Of a DNA stretch of 64,000 nucleotides, positions 8,136 to 15,758 are shown piece after piece; within the stretch, counting starts at the first letter, position 1, and the number at the start of each line of letters is the position of its first letter. This stretch comes from Amycolatopsis sp. WQ 127309 (lineage in GTDB: Bacteria; Actinomycetota; Actinomycetes; Mycobacteriales; Pseudonocardiaceae). The stretch covers positions 4,898,001-4,962,000 of the forward strand of contig NZ_CP095481.1 of NCBI RefSeq assembly GCF_023023025.1, given 5' to 3'. The notes beneath the pieces were generated by a model, which searched no databases, was not told the origin of the DNA, and saw only the letters and a program-made list of their open reading frames with translations. The position numbers were made by a program, and so were the translations under genes.

Positions 8136-8486
8136 GTGAAGTACCTGATGCTGATCAACGCTTCGCTCGACGCCGACGGCGCGCCCACCGGCTGCAGCAC
8201 CCCCGAAGACTGGATGCTGTTCGACAAGTCCATGAAGGACGCCGGTGTCCACGTCCACGGGAACTCGCTCGCCGACTTCACCACCGCCGCCGCGGTCCGC
8301 GTCGACGAGCGCGGCGAGCGCGTCGTCACCGACGGGCCGTTCGCCGAGTCGCGGGAGGTGCTCGGCGGCTACTTCGTCGTCGACGTGCCGGACTTCGACG
8401 TCGCGCTCGAGTGGGCGGCGCGCTGCCCCGGCGCCCGCGACGGCGGGTCGATCGTCGTCCGGCCGCTCGCGTCCTACGGGGACTGA
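8136..8486 (+). CDS. YciI-like protein with DGPF motif, partner of the ECF42 sigma factor
   Basis: 116 residues, GTG with GGAGGA 5 bp upstream. It begins KYLMLINASLDADG and has VTDGPFAESREVLGGYFVVDV, the DGPF signature, ending in VRPLASYGD. The stop is 5 bp before the ECF42 start, so the two form an operon, the standard ECF42 arrangement. A weaker TGTCCA/CGTTC pair (8064-8087) may be its promoter. Paralogous to 6674-7039. Confidence 0.88.
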   Translation: MKYLMLINASLDADGAPTGCSTPEDWMLFDKSMKDAGVHVHGNSLADFTTAAAVRVDERGERVVTDGPFAESREVLGGYFVVDVPDFDVALEWAARCPGARDGGSIVVRPLASYGD

Positions 8487-8491
8487 CGAAG

Positions 8492-9796
8492 GTGCCGGAG
8501 CAGGCGGACGCGTCGAGCGATGCTTTCGGGGGTTCCGGGTGGCGGAGCCCCCGGCCCGGGGCGAAGTCCCGGCTGACGCTGGAGGCGGTGTTCCGGGAGG
8601 AGCGCGGGCTGCTGCTCGCCGCGCTCGTCCGCCGGTTCGGTGACCTCGACCTGGCCGAAGAGGTGACGTCGGAGGCGATCGAGGCGGCGCTGGTGCGCTG
8701 GCCCGTCGACGGCGTGCCGCCGAAGCCGGGCGCGTGGCTGATGACGACGGCGCGGCGCAAGGCCGTCGACCGGCTGCGCCGCGACCAGGCCTACGCGGCC
8801 CGGCTCGCGGTGCTGCAGGTCGAGGCCGACCGCGCGGCGCCCGCCCCGGCGCCCGGCGGCGAGCTGCCGGACGAGCGGCTCCAGCTGTTCTTCACCTGCG
8901 CCCACCCGGCGTTGCCGGCGGAGGACCGCACGGCGCTGACGCTGCGCTGCCTCGCCGGGCTGACGACGCCGGAGGTGGCGCGTGCGTTCCTGGTGCCCAG
9001 CGCGACGATGGGCAAGCGGATCGTGCGGGCGAAGAACCGGATCCGCACGGCCCGGATCCCGTTCCGGGTGCCGGACGCCGCCGAGCTGCCCGGCCGGCTG
9101 CCGGGTGTGCTCCAGGTCGTCTACTCGATCTTCACCGAGGGGTACGCGGCCAGTTCGGGCCCGGACCTGCAGCGGCTCGACCTGGCCGAGGAGGCGATCC
9201 GGCTGGGCCGGATCCTGCGCCGGCTGCTGCCGGCGGAGCGCGAGGTCGCGGGCCTGCTCGCGCTGATGCTGCTGGTCCACGCACGACGCGACGCCCGGAC
9301 CGGCGGCGACGGCGACGTAGTCCTGCTCGACGACCAGGACCGCGGCCGCTGGGACCACGCACTGATCTCGGAAGGCACCTCGCTGGTGGAGGTGGCGTTG
9401 ACCGGCGGCCCGCCCGGCCTCTACGGCGTCCAGGCGGCGATCGCGGCACTGCACGACGAGGCGCCGGACGTGGCGGGCACGGACTGGCCGCAGATCGTCG
9501 CGCTCTACGACGTCCTGCGCGGCCTGGCGCCGTCCCCGGTGGTCGAGCTGAACCGCGCGGTGGCGGTGGCGATGCGCGACGGCCCGGCCGCGGGCCTGGC
9601 CCTCCTCGACGCCCTCACCGAGGAACCCCGCCTGCGGTTCTACGCCCCGTTCCCGGCGGCGCGGGCGGAGCTGCTCAGCCGCCTGGGCCGCCTGCCGGAG
9701 GCGGCATCGGCCTACCGCGACGCCCTGGCCCTGGCGGGCACCGAACCAGAACGCACCCACCTGCGCCGCCGCCTCGCCGAGTGCCAAAAGCCGTGA
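8492..9796 (+). CDS. ECF42-family RNA polymerase sigma factor with C-terminal TPR-like extension
   Basis: 434 residues. Region 2 (LEAVFREERGLLLAALVRRF with the DLDLAEEVTSEA helix and WLMTTARRKAVDRLRR) and region 4 (LRCLAGLTTPEVARAFLVPS) occupy the first ~190 residues. The long C-terminal helical extension (DUF6596-like, with FTEGYAASSG, LNRAVAVAMRDGPAAGLALLDAL) is the ECF42 hallmark and replaces an anti-sigma factor as the control device. GTG 8492 was chosen as the first start after the DGPF stop. Its last 41 bp are duplicated 127 bp downstream. Confidence 0.92.
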   Translation: MPEQADASSDAFGGSGWRSPRPGAKSRLTLEAVFREERGLLLAALVRRFGDLDLAEEVTSEAIEAALVRWPVDGVPPKPGAWLMTTARRKAVDRLRRDQAYAARLAVLQVEADRAAPAPAPGGELPDERLQLFFTCAHPALPAEDRTALTLRCLAGLTTPEVARAFLVPSATMGKRIVRAKNRIRTARIPFRVPDAAELPGRLPGVLQVVYSIFTEGYAASSGPDLQRLDLAEEAIRLGRILRRLLPAEREVAGLLALMLLVHARRDARTGGDGDVVLLDDQDRGRWDHALISEGTSLVEVALTGGPPGLYGVQAAIAALHDEAPDVAGTDWPQIVALYDVLRGLAPSPVVELNRAVAVAMRDGPAAGLALLDALTEEPRLRFYAPFPAARAELLSRLGRLPEAASAYRDALALAGTEPERTHLRRRLAECQKP

Positions 9797-9926
9797 AGGG
9801 CACCCTCAGGGATCTCATGTCCCTGAGGGTGCCCTTCAGGACATCAGCCGGGGCGCGCAGGACGACGGCCGGGACGCGCACGCCCACCTGCGCCGCCGCC
9901 TCACCGAGTGCCAAAAGCCGTGAAGG
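9756..9926 (+). repeat. 44-bp direct repeat duplicating the 3' end of the sigma gene
   Basis: Copies 9756-9799 and 9883-9926 differ at one position (G/A). Each begins with the last codons of the sigma gene and runs into AAAAGCCGTGAAGG, the foot of a hairpin. The 127-bp period includes a complete hairpin. It looks like a tandem duplication of a gene tail together with its terminator. Confidence 0.85.
9794..9838 (+). terminator. Perfect 19-bp hairpin after the sigma gene
   Basis: Arms 9794-9812 and 9820-9838 pair perfectly around the 7-nt loop TCTCATG. The left arm begins at the last base of the sigma-gene TGA environment (AAAAGCCGTGAAGGG). Likely Rho-independent-like terminator without U-tract. 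Confidence 0.75.
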
Positions 9927-9972
9927 CCCCCTTACCGGCCATAAGAGCCGGGAAGGAGGCCTTCACGGCTTT
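9914..9972. repeat. Dispersed GTGAAGGCCTCCTTACCG-type hairpin, copy 1
   Basis: Arms 9914-9939 and 9947-9972 (26 bp, two mismatches) with the feet AAAGCCGTGAAGG and CCTTCACGGCTTT. The same palindrome recurs with perfect 22-bp arms at 49685-49735, between another convergent pair. The AAA/TTT feet would make it a bidirectional terminator. Confidence 0.7.
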
Positions 9973-9986
9973 CAAGCCGGCCGAAC

Positions 9987-10008
9987 TGTCGGTGGTCCCC
10001 CGTAGGCT
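9987..10008 (+). promoter_or_regulatory. PafBC/RecA-NDp-type DNA-damage promoter, apparently orphaned
   Basis: TGTCGGTG (9987-9994), 8 nt, TAGGCT (10003-10008) fits the actinobacterial SOS-independent damage promoter TTGTCRGTG-N8-TAnnnT. It shares the 14-mer GAACTGTCGGTGGT with the site at 35181. It reads into the IS110 element in antisense and no gene follows. Confidence 0.55.
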
Positions 10009-10039
10009 GGATACCGGGGGGGGTGTCCCTATGTGGTTG

Positions 10040-11245
10040 TCAAGCCGCAGCGGGGACGGGAGCTGGTTCGGGGTGGCGGTAGTGGGTGCCGTTGCGGAGC
10101 ATGGCGTAGAGGACGTCGCAGCGGCGGCGGGCCAGGCAGATCAGGGCGGCGTTGTGCTTCTTGCCCTCGGCTCGTTTGCGGTCGTAGTAGGTCCTGCTGG
10201 TCGGGTCGTGCAAGGCCGCGAACGCGGCCAGGAAGAACGCCCGTTTCAGCTTCCGGTTGCCGGTCCGAGCCGGATGCTCGCCTCTGATCGAGGATCCAGA
10301 GCTGCGGGTGACCGGAGCGATGCCCGCGTAGGCCGCCAGATGGCCGGAGCTGGCGAAGTTCGAGGCGTCGCCGACCTCGAGCAGGATGCGGGCTGCGGTC
10401 CTGACTCCGATGCCGGGCATCGAGGTCAGGACCCCGGCAAGAGGGTGCGCATCAAGTATCCTCTCAACCTGATCAGCGACGGTTTTGCGTTGCTGGAGCA
10501 CGGTTTTAAGGCTGTCAGCCAGCCGCGGCAAGACCGTGTCCGCGGCTGCGGTGCCCGGGACGGTGACCGTCTGCTCGTCCAGGGCGACCATGATCGCCTC
10601 GACGAGTTTGTCGCTCATGCGGGGGCGTGGACTTTCGCGATCGCGGTGAGTTTGCGGCGGCTCGGCCTTGGCGATGCCGGTCGGGCCGCCGCAACGCGAG
10701 AGGATCTCCAGCACCGCGGGATGACTGATCCGCGGTCCGATGGCGTGTTCAAGGGCCGGGTGGATGCCGGTGAGCAGGCCCCTGATCCGGTTGGCGATGC
10801 GAGTGGCTTCGCCGACCAGGTCGTCATCGAACCCGACCAGCACCTCCAGCTCGGCCAACGCCTCGTCGCCGACGTCGACCGGCCGCAGCGTATGCGGCAG
10901 CGAGCGGGCCGCGTCGGCGATGATGAACGCGTCCCGGGCATCGGTTTTCGCTCGGCCGGGGTAGAGGTCGGCGATGCGGCGCATCGCCAGACCTGGCAGA
11001 TAGGCCACCTCATGGCCGACCGCGCGGGCGACCGTGACCGGCAACGCCCCGATCGTGGCCGGCTGGTCCACCACGACCAGCAGCGGCCCGTGCTGGGCCA
11101 GCTTGTCGAACAAGGCCCGCAGTTTCGGTTCACTGTTGGGCAGCGGCCCGTCATGCAGACGCTTGCCCGTCGGGTCGAGGCCGACCGCGTGATGGGCTTC
11201 CTTGCCGACATCCAGGCCGAGGAACACCCCGAAAGTGCTGCTCAT
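10040..11245 (-). CDS. IS110-family DEDD transposase, with a compensated frameshift
   Basis: 401 residues from the ATG at 11245, which follows GGTGG. The DEDD/RuvC-like N-terminal domain shows FLGLDVGKEAHH, VVVDQPATIG and KTDARDAFIIAD. The C-terminal Tnp_20 region shows SMPGIGVRTAARILLEVGD, AAYAGIAPVTRSSGSS and KLKRAFFLAAFAAL. Between codons for KA and RMSDKL, 14 residues are out of register: the expected GRRKLTAIAKVHAP is found in the neighbouring frame. A one-base insertion near 10662 and a one-base loss in the G-run at 10621-10625 explain this. The frame is restored, so activity is uncertain rather than abolished. Confidence 0.92.
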   Translation of the reverse strand: MSSTFGVFLGLDVGKEAHHAVGLDPTGKRLHDGPLPNSEPKLRALFDKLAQHGPLLVVVDQPATIGALPVTVARAVGHEVAYLPGLAMRRIADLYPGRAKTDARDAFIIADAARSLPHTLRPVDVGDEALAELEVLVGFDDDLVGEATRIANRIRGLLTGIHPALEHAIGPRISHPAVLEILSRCGGPTGIAKAEPPQTHRDRESPRPRMSDKLVEAIMVALDEQTVTVPGTAAADTVLPRLADSLKTVLQQRKTVADQVERILDAHPLAGVLTSMPGIGVRTAARILLEVGDASNFASSGHLAAYAGIAPVTRSSGSSIRGEHPARTGNRKLKRAFFLAAFAALHDPTSRTYYDRKRAEGKKHNAALICLARRRCDVLYAMLRNGTHYRHPEPAPVPAAA

Positions 11246-11478
11246 CCACCATGCCGTTCGATCGTCGCGAGTGGTCACCTGGTTGGGCATCGAGCGCCGG
11301 CACCCACGTTACGACGAGACCTACCTGGTGGTGGCCGTGTCCCTATCAGCGGTCGGTCGATGCCACCAGACCCGGTGACACCACCCCCCGGATCATGCGT
11401 GCGACTGGGGGCGTAAGTCATGCCGGGCCTAGTGACCACAACTCCCTGGTCGGGAGCCACGAAAAAGGTACCGGGGGG
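11246..11478 (-). ncRNA. Candidate IS110 bridge-RNA region
   Basis: No ORF of note; this is the non-coding end just upstream of the transposase start, where IS110-group elements encode the bridge RNA that pairs with donor and target DNA. I did not resolve a secondary structure, so this rests on position and length (~230 nt). Confidence 0.35.
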
Positions 11479-11485
11479 CGGCGCC

Positions 11486-12115
11486 CTAAGCCGGGGTGCG
11501 CAGCGCCGTGGCGGCCGGGGCGAACATCGTCGCCTTGATCGCGCCCAGCGTGCCGCGGTCCTTGCCCGCCAAGGCCGCGACGCGCGAAGAAGCCACCGTC
11601 ACCAAGTCGGCCTCCGGTGCGGTTTCGTCCACCAAGCCCAAAGCGAGCGCGTCCGGGCCGCCGAACCGGCGGCCGGTGGTCATCGACGCGATCGCCGCGG
11701 CCGGGGTCAGCTTGCCCTGGATCAACGCCGCCATCCCCGGCGTGAACGGGATGTTGATGTCGGCCTCCGGGAAGCAGAAGTACCCCCGGTCGGCGCGCAT
11801 CACGCGGAAGTCGTGCGCCATGGCGAACATCGCGCCGGCGCCGAACGCGTGGCCGTTGACCGCGGCGACCGTCGGCACCGGCAGCGTCAGGATCCGGGCG
11901 AGCAGCTCCTGCACCTCGGCGACGTACTTCGCGGCCTGGTCGCCGTTCGCCATCAGCCAGTCGAGGTCGAGGCCGTTCGAGTAGAACTTGCCGCTGCCGG
12001 TGGTCACCAGCGGACCCTCGACACCGTCCACAAAGGAGTGCACGCGCTGCAGCCAGTCCGGCGAGAAGCGGTTTTCGTCGCTGCCGAGGTCCAGCACGGA
12101 AACGGGGTCGGTCAC
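11486..12115 (-). CDS. Enoyl-CoA hydratase/isomerase family protein
   Basis: 209 residues, GTG start, overlapping the TetR stop by 4 nt. The crotonase fold is shown by VTTGSGKFYSNGLDL (first oxyanion-hole segment), VNGHAFGAGAMFAMAHDFRVM (second) and the YFCFPEADINIPFTPG segment. The short length and last helix (IKATMFAPAA) resemble enoyl-CoA delta isomerases more than hydratases. Co-transcribed after a TetR regulator, so probably fatty-acid or CoA-thioester catabolism under that repressor. A Glu equivalent to the catalytic acid may be E in FPEAD. Confidence 0.85.
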   Translation of the reverse strand: MTDPVSVLDLGSDENRFSPDWLQRVHSFVDGVEGPLVTTGSGKFYSNGLDLDWLMANGDQAAKYVAEVQELLARILTLPVPTVAAVNGHAFGAGAMFAMAHDFRVMRADRGYFCFPEADINIPFTPGMAALIQGKLTPAAAIASMTTGRRFGGPDALALGLVDETAPEADLVTVASSRVAALAGKDRGTLGAIKATMFAPAATALRTPA

Positions 12116-12705
12116 GGTTGAGCCTTCTTTCGAGGGGGTACGGTCAGCACGGCCCGCACGGCGGCGGCGAGCCGCTCCCGCACCAGGGGATCGGTGATGT
12201 CACGGCGGAAGAACGCGGTCGGCAGGTCGACGACGCAGGTGGTGATCACCTCGACGGCCAGGCCGTCACCGCGGTCCCACACCAGCCGCGCGAGCCGGAC
12301 CAGCAGCGCGATCAGCCGCTTGTCCAGCGCGTGCAGGGCGTCCGCCGGCTCGTCCGGGAGCTCGGGCCCGAACAGCCGGTCCGCCTTGACCCGCAGCAGC
12401 ATCCGGGCTCCGTCGGGGCGCACCGAAGCGAACACCGCGGGCGTGTCGGCCGCCGCGACGACCGCTGCCACCGGCGAGGAAGCGGCGTCCACCCGTGCGG
12501 TCTGCAGGTCGAGGAACGCGGTCGCCGCGCGCAGCCAGACCTGCGCGAGCAACGCGCTGAGTGACCCGAAAGCGTGGTAGATCGTCCCGTTCGGGACGCC
12601 TGCTTCGGCGGCCAGGCCACGCACGGTGACCTCGCCCGACGACGCGACGAGCCGTTCGGCGACGTCGAGCAGCGCGTCGAGGTCGTGGACGCGGGGGCGG
12701 GGCAT
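12112..12705 (-). CDS. TetR-family transcriptional regulator
   Basis: 197 residues from ATG 12705 (PRPRVHDLDALLDVAERLV). HTH: EVTVRGLAAEAGVPNGTIYHAFGS. The C-terminal ligand domain is all-helical. It is first in an operon with the enoyl-CoA hydratase (4-nt overlap), and its likely ligand is an acyl-CoA or related molecule by analogy. Divergent from the ArsC-like gene, 53 bp away. Confidence 0.9.
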   Translation of the reverse strand: MPRPRVHDLDALLDVAERLVASSGEVTVRGLAAEAGVPNGTIYHAFGSLSALLAQVWLRAATAFLDLQTARVDAASSPVAAVVAAADTPAVFASVRPDGARMLLRVKADRLFGPELPDEPADALHALDKRLIALLVRLARLVWDRGDGLAVEVITTCVVDLPTAFFRRDITDPLVRERLAAAVRAVLTVPPRKKAQP

Positions 12706-12758
12706 ACCGCGACCGTAACAGAACGCGTGCTCCAAAATCATCGCGGTAGGCTGCGCCG

Positions 12759-13112
12759 GTGGAGATCTGGGTCAACCCGGCGTGCGCGAAGTGCCGGTCA
12801 GCGGTGTCGATGCTCGACGAAGCCGGCGCGGAGTACACCGTGCGCCGCTACCTCGACGACCCGCCGACCGCGAAGGAGCTGAAGGCCGTCCTGAAGCGGC
12901 TCGGCCTGGAGCCGTGGGACATCACGCGCACCACCGAGCCGGTCGCGAAGGAACTCGGCCTCAAGACGTGGGGCCGCACCCCGGCCGACCGCACGCGCTG
13001 GATCGACGCCCTGGCCGCGCACCCGAAGCTGATCCAGCGCCCGATCATCACCGCGGACGACGGCACGACCGTCGTCGCCCGCACCCCCGAAGCGGTGCAG
13101 TCGGTCCTCTAG
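12759..13112 (+). CDS. ArsC/Spx-family thioredoxin-fold protein
   Basis: 117 residues, GTG start. EIWVNPACAKCRSAVSMLDE gives a C9-x-x-C12 pair, followed by RYLDDPPTAKELKAVLKRLG and LIQRPIITADDG, matching the ArsC/YffB family. These proteins are often annotated arsenate reductase, but no ars genes are nearby, so a general thiol role is as likely. Its TAG stop overlaps the convergent threonine synthase stop by 4 bp. Confidence 0.85.
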   Translation: MEIWVNPACAKCRSAVSMLDEAGAEYTVRRYLDDPPTAKELKAVLKRLGLEPWDITRTTEPVAKELGLKTWGRTPADRTRWIDALAAHPKLIQRPIITADDGTTVVARTPEAVQSVL

Positions 13113-14320
13113 GGGATCGAGTCGGTCTTCGCCAGCAGCGGCACGTCGAGCGGCACCGTCTCCGGGTACTTGATCCCGGCGCCGGTGTTGAGCACGACGA
13201 CGTCCTCGTCGCCTTCGAGCCAGCCGGACTCGCGAAGGTGCCGCAACGCGGCGAAGCACGCTCCGCCCTCAGGGCAGACGAAGGTGCCTTCGCGCTCGGA
13301 GAGTTCCCGTTGCGCCGCAAGCAGTTCCTCGTCGGTGACGGCCACCGCGCTGCCGCCGGTCGCGTAGACGGCGTCGAGCACGAGGAAGTCGCCCAGGGCC
13401 TTGGGCACGGTGATGCCGAACGCGACGGTCCGCGCGTCCGGGAACGGCACGCTCTCCCGGTCGCCGCGCGAGAACGCTTCGACGATCGGGGCACAGCCGG
13501 TGGCCTGGACGGCGACGAGGCGCGGCAGCGCGCCGGAAACCCAGCCCATTTCCCGCATTTCCAGCAGCGCCTTGTAGATCCCGATGATCCCGACGCCGCC
13601 GCCGGTCGGGTACAGGATCACGTCGGGCAGCCGCCAGCCGAACTGCTCGGCGATCTCGTAGCCCATCGTCTTCTTGCCCTCGATGCGGTACGGCTCCTTC
13701 AGCGTCGAGACCTCCTGCACGTCCGGACGTCGCTGGACCGCCGCGGCGACGAGCTTTCCCGCGTCGCCGATGAGCCCGTCCACCCGGTACAGCTCGGCGC
13801 CGGCCGCGACGCACTCGCGCATGGTGATCGACGGCGCGTCGTCCGGCATCGCGACCAGGCTCGTCAGCCCGGCGCGGGCCGCGTACAACGCCCACGCCGC
13901 GCCCGCGTTGCCGTTCGTCGGCATCGCGATCCCGCGCACGCCCAGCTCGGCCGCCCGTGAGACGCCGACCGCGGCGCCCCGCGCCTTGAACGAGCCGGTC
14001 GGCACCAGCCCCTCGTCCTTCATCCACAGCCGGGACAGGCCCAGCTCACGGCCGTAGCGCGGCAGGCGCAGCAACGGCGTCATGCCCTCGCCGAGGCTCA
14101 CGACGTGCTCGGCCGAGCGCACCGGCAGCACCTCGTGGTAGCGCCACAGCGTCGGCTCGCGCCCGGAGATCTCCTTCGGCGTCACGCCTTCGCGGACGCC
14201 GTCGAGGTCGTAGCGCGCGAGCAGCGGCGCGCCGGCCGGGGACACGCCCTGGACGACGTCGGCGTCGAGGCGCTCGCCGGTCCGGGAGCATTCGAGGTGG
14301 CTGAGGAACGAGTACGGCAC
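13109..14320 (-). CDS. thrC: Threonine synthase (PLP-dependent)
   Basis: 403 residues, GTG start (PYSFLSHLECSRTGERLDAD). It converts O-phosphohomoserine to threonine. SLGEGMTPLLRLPRYG, the PLP-lysine motif GSFKARGAAVGVS, NGNAGAAWALYAARAG and the phosphate cup PTGGGVGIIGIYKA are all visible, and GAGIKYPE ends the core. Length fits the actinobacterial type II-like enzyme. It starts 20 bp after the EXPERA gene on the same strand. A close threonine-synthase-like paralogue is possible, since no hom or thrB is adjacent. Confidence 0.85.
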   Translation of the reverse strand: MPYSFLSHLECSRTGERLDADVVQGVSPAGAPLLARYDLDGVREGVTPKEISGREPTLWRYHEVLPVRSAEHVVSLGEGMTPLLRLPRYGRELGLSRLWMKDEGLVPTGSFKARGAAVGVSRAAELGVRGIAMPTNGNAGAAWALYAARAGLTSLVAMPDDAPSITMRECVAAGAELYRVDGLIGDAGKLVAAAVQRRPDVQEVSTLKEPYRIEGKKTMGYEIAEQFGWRLPDVILYPTGGGVGIIGIYKALLEMREMGWVSGALPRLVAVQATGCAPIVEAFSRGDRESVPFPDARTVAFGITVPKALGDFLVLDAVYATGGSAVAVTDEELLAAQRELSEREGTFVCPEGGACFAALRHLRESGWLEGDEDVVVLNTGAGIKYPETVPLDVPLLAKTDSIP

Positions 14321-14340
14321 GGCGTCTCCGGTCTGAAGCG

Positions 14341-14832
14341 TCAGAAGCGGCGGGTGAACGGCTTCGGCGCGCGCATCCGGATCAGCAGCAGGAGCGGCAC
14401 CAGGACGTAGGGCAGGTTGAACGCGAGGAACTTCACCGGGTTGCCGGTGCGCGTGGCCGGGTCGCCGAAGAACTCGACGCCGAACACGACGACCCCGGTG
14501 AGCGTGACGATCATCGTCGCGTAGACCACCGCGGGCAGCTGGATCCAGTTCTTGCCGCTGAGCAGCGCGAACACGAGCACGACGTAGAACGGCATGTAGA
14601 CGAACGCCGAGAGCCCGGTGACGATCCGCATCCAGTCCGGCGGGTGCATGAACAGCGGGTCCGCGTCGTGGGCGTACCACCAGTTCGAGTTGACGAAGAA
14701 GTTGCTGGACGGCTGCGAGAAGTCCACGCCCACGGTCGGCAGCAGGTCACTGATCAGCGAGGTGATCGTGAAGGCCGAGAACAGCACCGCGAAGAAGATG
14801 TCGATCTTCCGGTCCCGCAGCGGCAGGTTCAT
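14341..14832 (-). CDS. EXPERA-domain membrane protein
   Basis: 163 residues, ATG start. Four hydrophobic helices, beginning RKIDIFFAVLFSAFTITSLISDL and including WMRIVTGLSAFVYMPFYVVLVF, follow the EXPERA (emopamil-binding/TM6SF) pattern of sterol isomerase-like proteins. Function in bacteria is unknown. It is divergent from the DUF1295 gene by 30 bp; both are lipid-type membrane proteins. Confidence 0.65.
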   Translation of the reverse strand: MNLPLRDRKIDIFFAVLFSAFTITSLISDLLPTVGVDFSQPSSNFFVNSNWWYAHDADPLFMHPPDWMRIVTGLSAFVYMPFYVVLVFALLSGKNWIQLPAVVYATMIVTLTGVVVFGVEFFGDPATRTGNPVKFLAFNLPYVLVPLLLLIRMRAPKPFTRRF

Positions 14833-14862
14833 GTGATCGATCCTAAGTCCTATTGTGAGGGC

Positions 14863-15657
14863 ATGGACGCGCTGCGGGTCTGCCTCTACGTCTTCGCCGG
14901 AGTGACGCTCGGCACGTGGCTGCTGTCGGTGCTGACCAGGGAGTACTCCTGGGTCGACCGGATCTGGTCGATCGTCCCGGTGGCCTACCTGGGCATCTTC
15001 GCCGGCGCCGCCGGGTTCGCCGACGCCCGCCTGGACGTGATGTTCGCGCTGGTCCTGGCGTGGGGCGTCCGGCTGACGTTCAACTTCGCCCGGAAGGGTG
15101 GTTACGCCCGCGGGGGCGAGGACTACCGGTGGGCGGTGCTGCGCGAGAAGCTCGCGCCCTGGCAGTTCCAGGTGTTCAACTTCTTCTTCATCTCGCTCTA
15201 CCAGAACGCGATCCTGCTGCTGATCACGCTGCCCGCGATGACGGCGCTGGACCACCAGGGCGCGTTCGGCGTGTGGGACGTCGTCGTCGCGGTGATCTTC
15301 GCGGCGTTCCTGGCCGGCGAAACGGTCGCGGACCAGCAGCAGTGGACGTTCCACCGCGAGAAGCACGCGGGCCGGGCGTCGACGCGCTTCCGCCAGGACG
15401 GCCTGTTCCGCTACTCGCGGCATCCGAACTTCTTCTTCGAGCAGGCCCAGTGGTGGGTGATCGCGGCGTTCGGCGTGGTCGCGGCGGGTCTCACGTGGAC
15501 GGTCCTGGGCGCGATCCTGCTGACGCTGCTGTTCGTCGGGTCGACGAAGTTCACGGAGAGCATCACGCTGGGACGCTACCCGGAGTACGCGGACTACCAG
15601 CGCCGCACGTCCGCGGTGGTGCCGTGGCCGCCCAAGCGCGAGCCGGTCCGCCCGTAG
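14863..15657 (+). CDS. DUF1295 (steroid 5-alpha-reductase-like) membrane protein
   Basis: 264 residues, ATG start. Six to seven hydrophobic helices; SWVDRIWSIVPVAYLGIF at the N-terminus and the C-terminal GLFRYSRHPNFFFEQAQWW plus YPEYADYQRRTSAVVPW are the DUF1295/isoprenylcysteine methyltransferase-like signature that binds a nucleotide cofactor. Probably reduces or methylates a lipid; the substrate is unknown. Confidence 0.82.
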   Translation: MDALRVCLYVFAGVTLGTWLLSVLTREYSWVDRIWSIVPVAYLGIFAGAAGFADARLDVMFALVLAWGVRLTFNFARKGGYARGGEDYRWAVLREKLAPWQFQVFNFFFISLYQNAILLLITLPAMTALDHQGAFGVWDVVVAVIFAAFLAGETVADQQQWTFHREKHAGRASTRFRQDGLFRYSRHPNFFFEQAQWWVIAAFGVVAAGLTWTVLGAILLTLLFVGSTKFTESITLGRYPEYADYQRRTSAVVPWPPKREPVRP

Positions 15658-15715
15658 CGGCAGAGCCGTTTCCGCCCGGAACGTCACCAGTCGGTTCCGG
15701 TGTGCCCCGATGGCC

Positions 15716-15753
15716 GCGGGACGGCGTCACTTCCGGCGGTGACGCCGTCCCGC
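15716..15753. terminator. Bidirectional hairpin between convergent DUF1295 and SDR genes
   Basis: Perfect 15-bp arms 15716-15730 and 15739-15753 with an 8-nt loop, 5 bp from the SDR stop. Confidence 0.65.
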
Positions 15754-15758
15754 CGGGC

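Larger units (their letters stand above)
10012..11478. mobile_element. IS110-family insertion sequence (ends approximate)
   Basis: One transposase gene plus a ~230-nt non-coding stretch upstream of it and a short end downstream, the IS110 layout. Possible limits: TACCGGGGGG occurs at 10012 and 11469, which would make a 1.46-kb element between direct repeats. GTGTCCCTAT occurs at 10023 and 11337. An imperfect ~18-bp inverted pair lies at 10010-10027 and 11377-11394. IS110 elements usually lack clear terminal repeats, so the exact ends need an empty-site comparison. Confidence 0.7.

Noticed and set aside
10010..11394. True terminal inverted repeats of the IS110 element
   Set aside because: The ~18-bp inverted pair is imperfect, G-rich and leaves ~90 bp of unexplained sequence; IS110 elements generally lack terminal inverted repeats, so it was noted but not used as the boundary.
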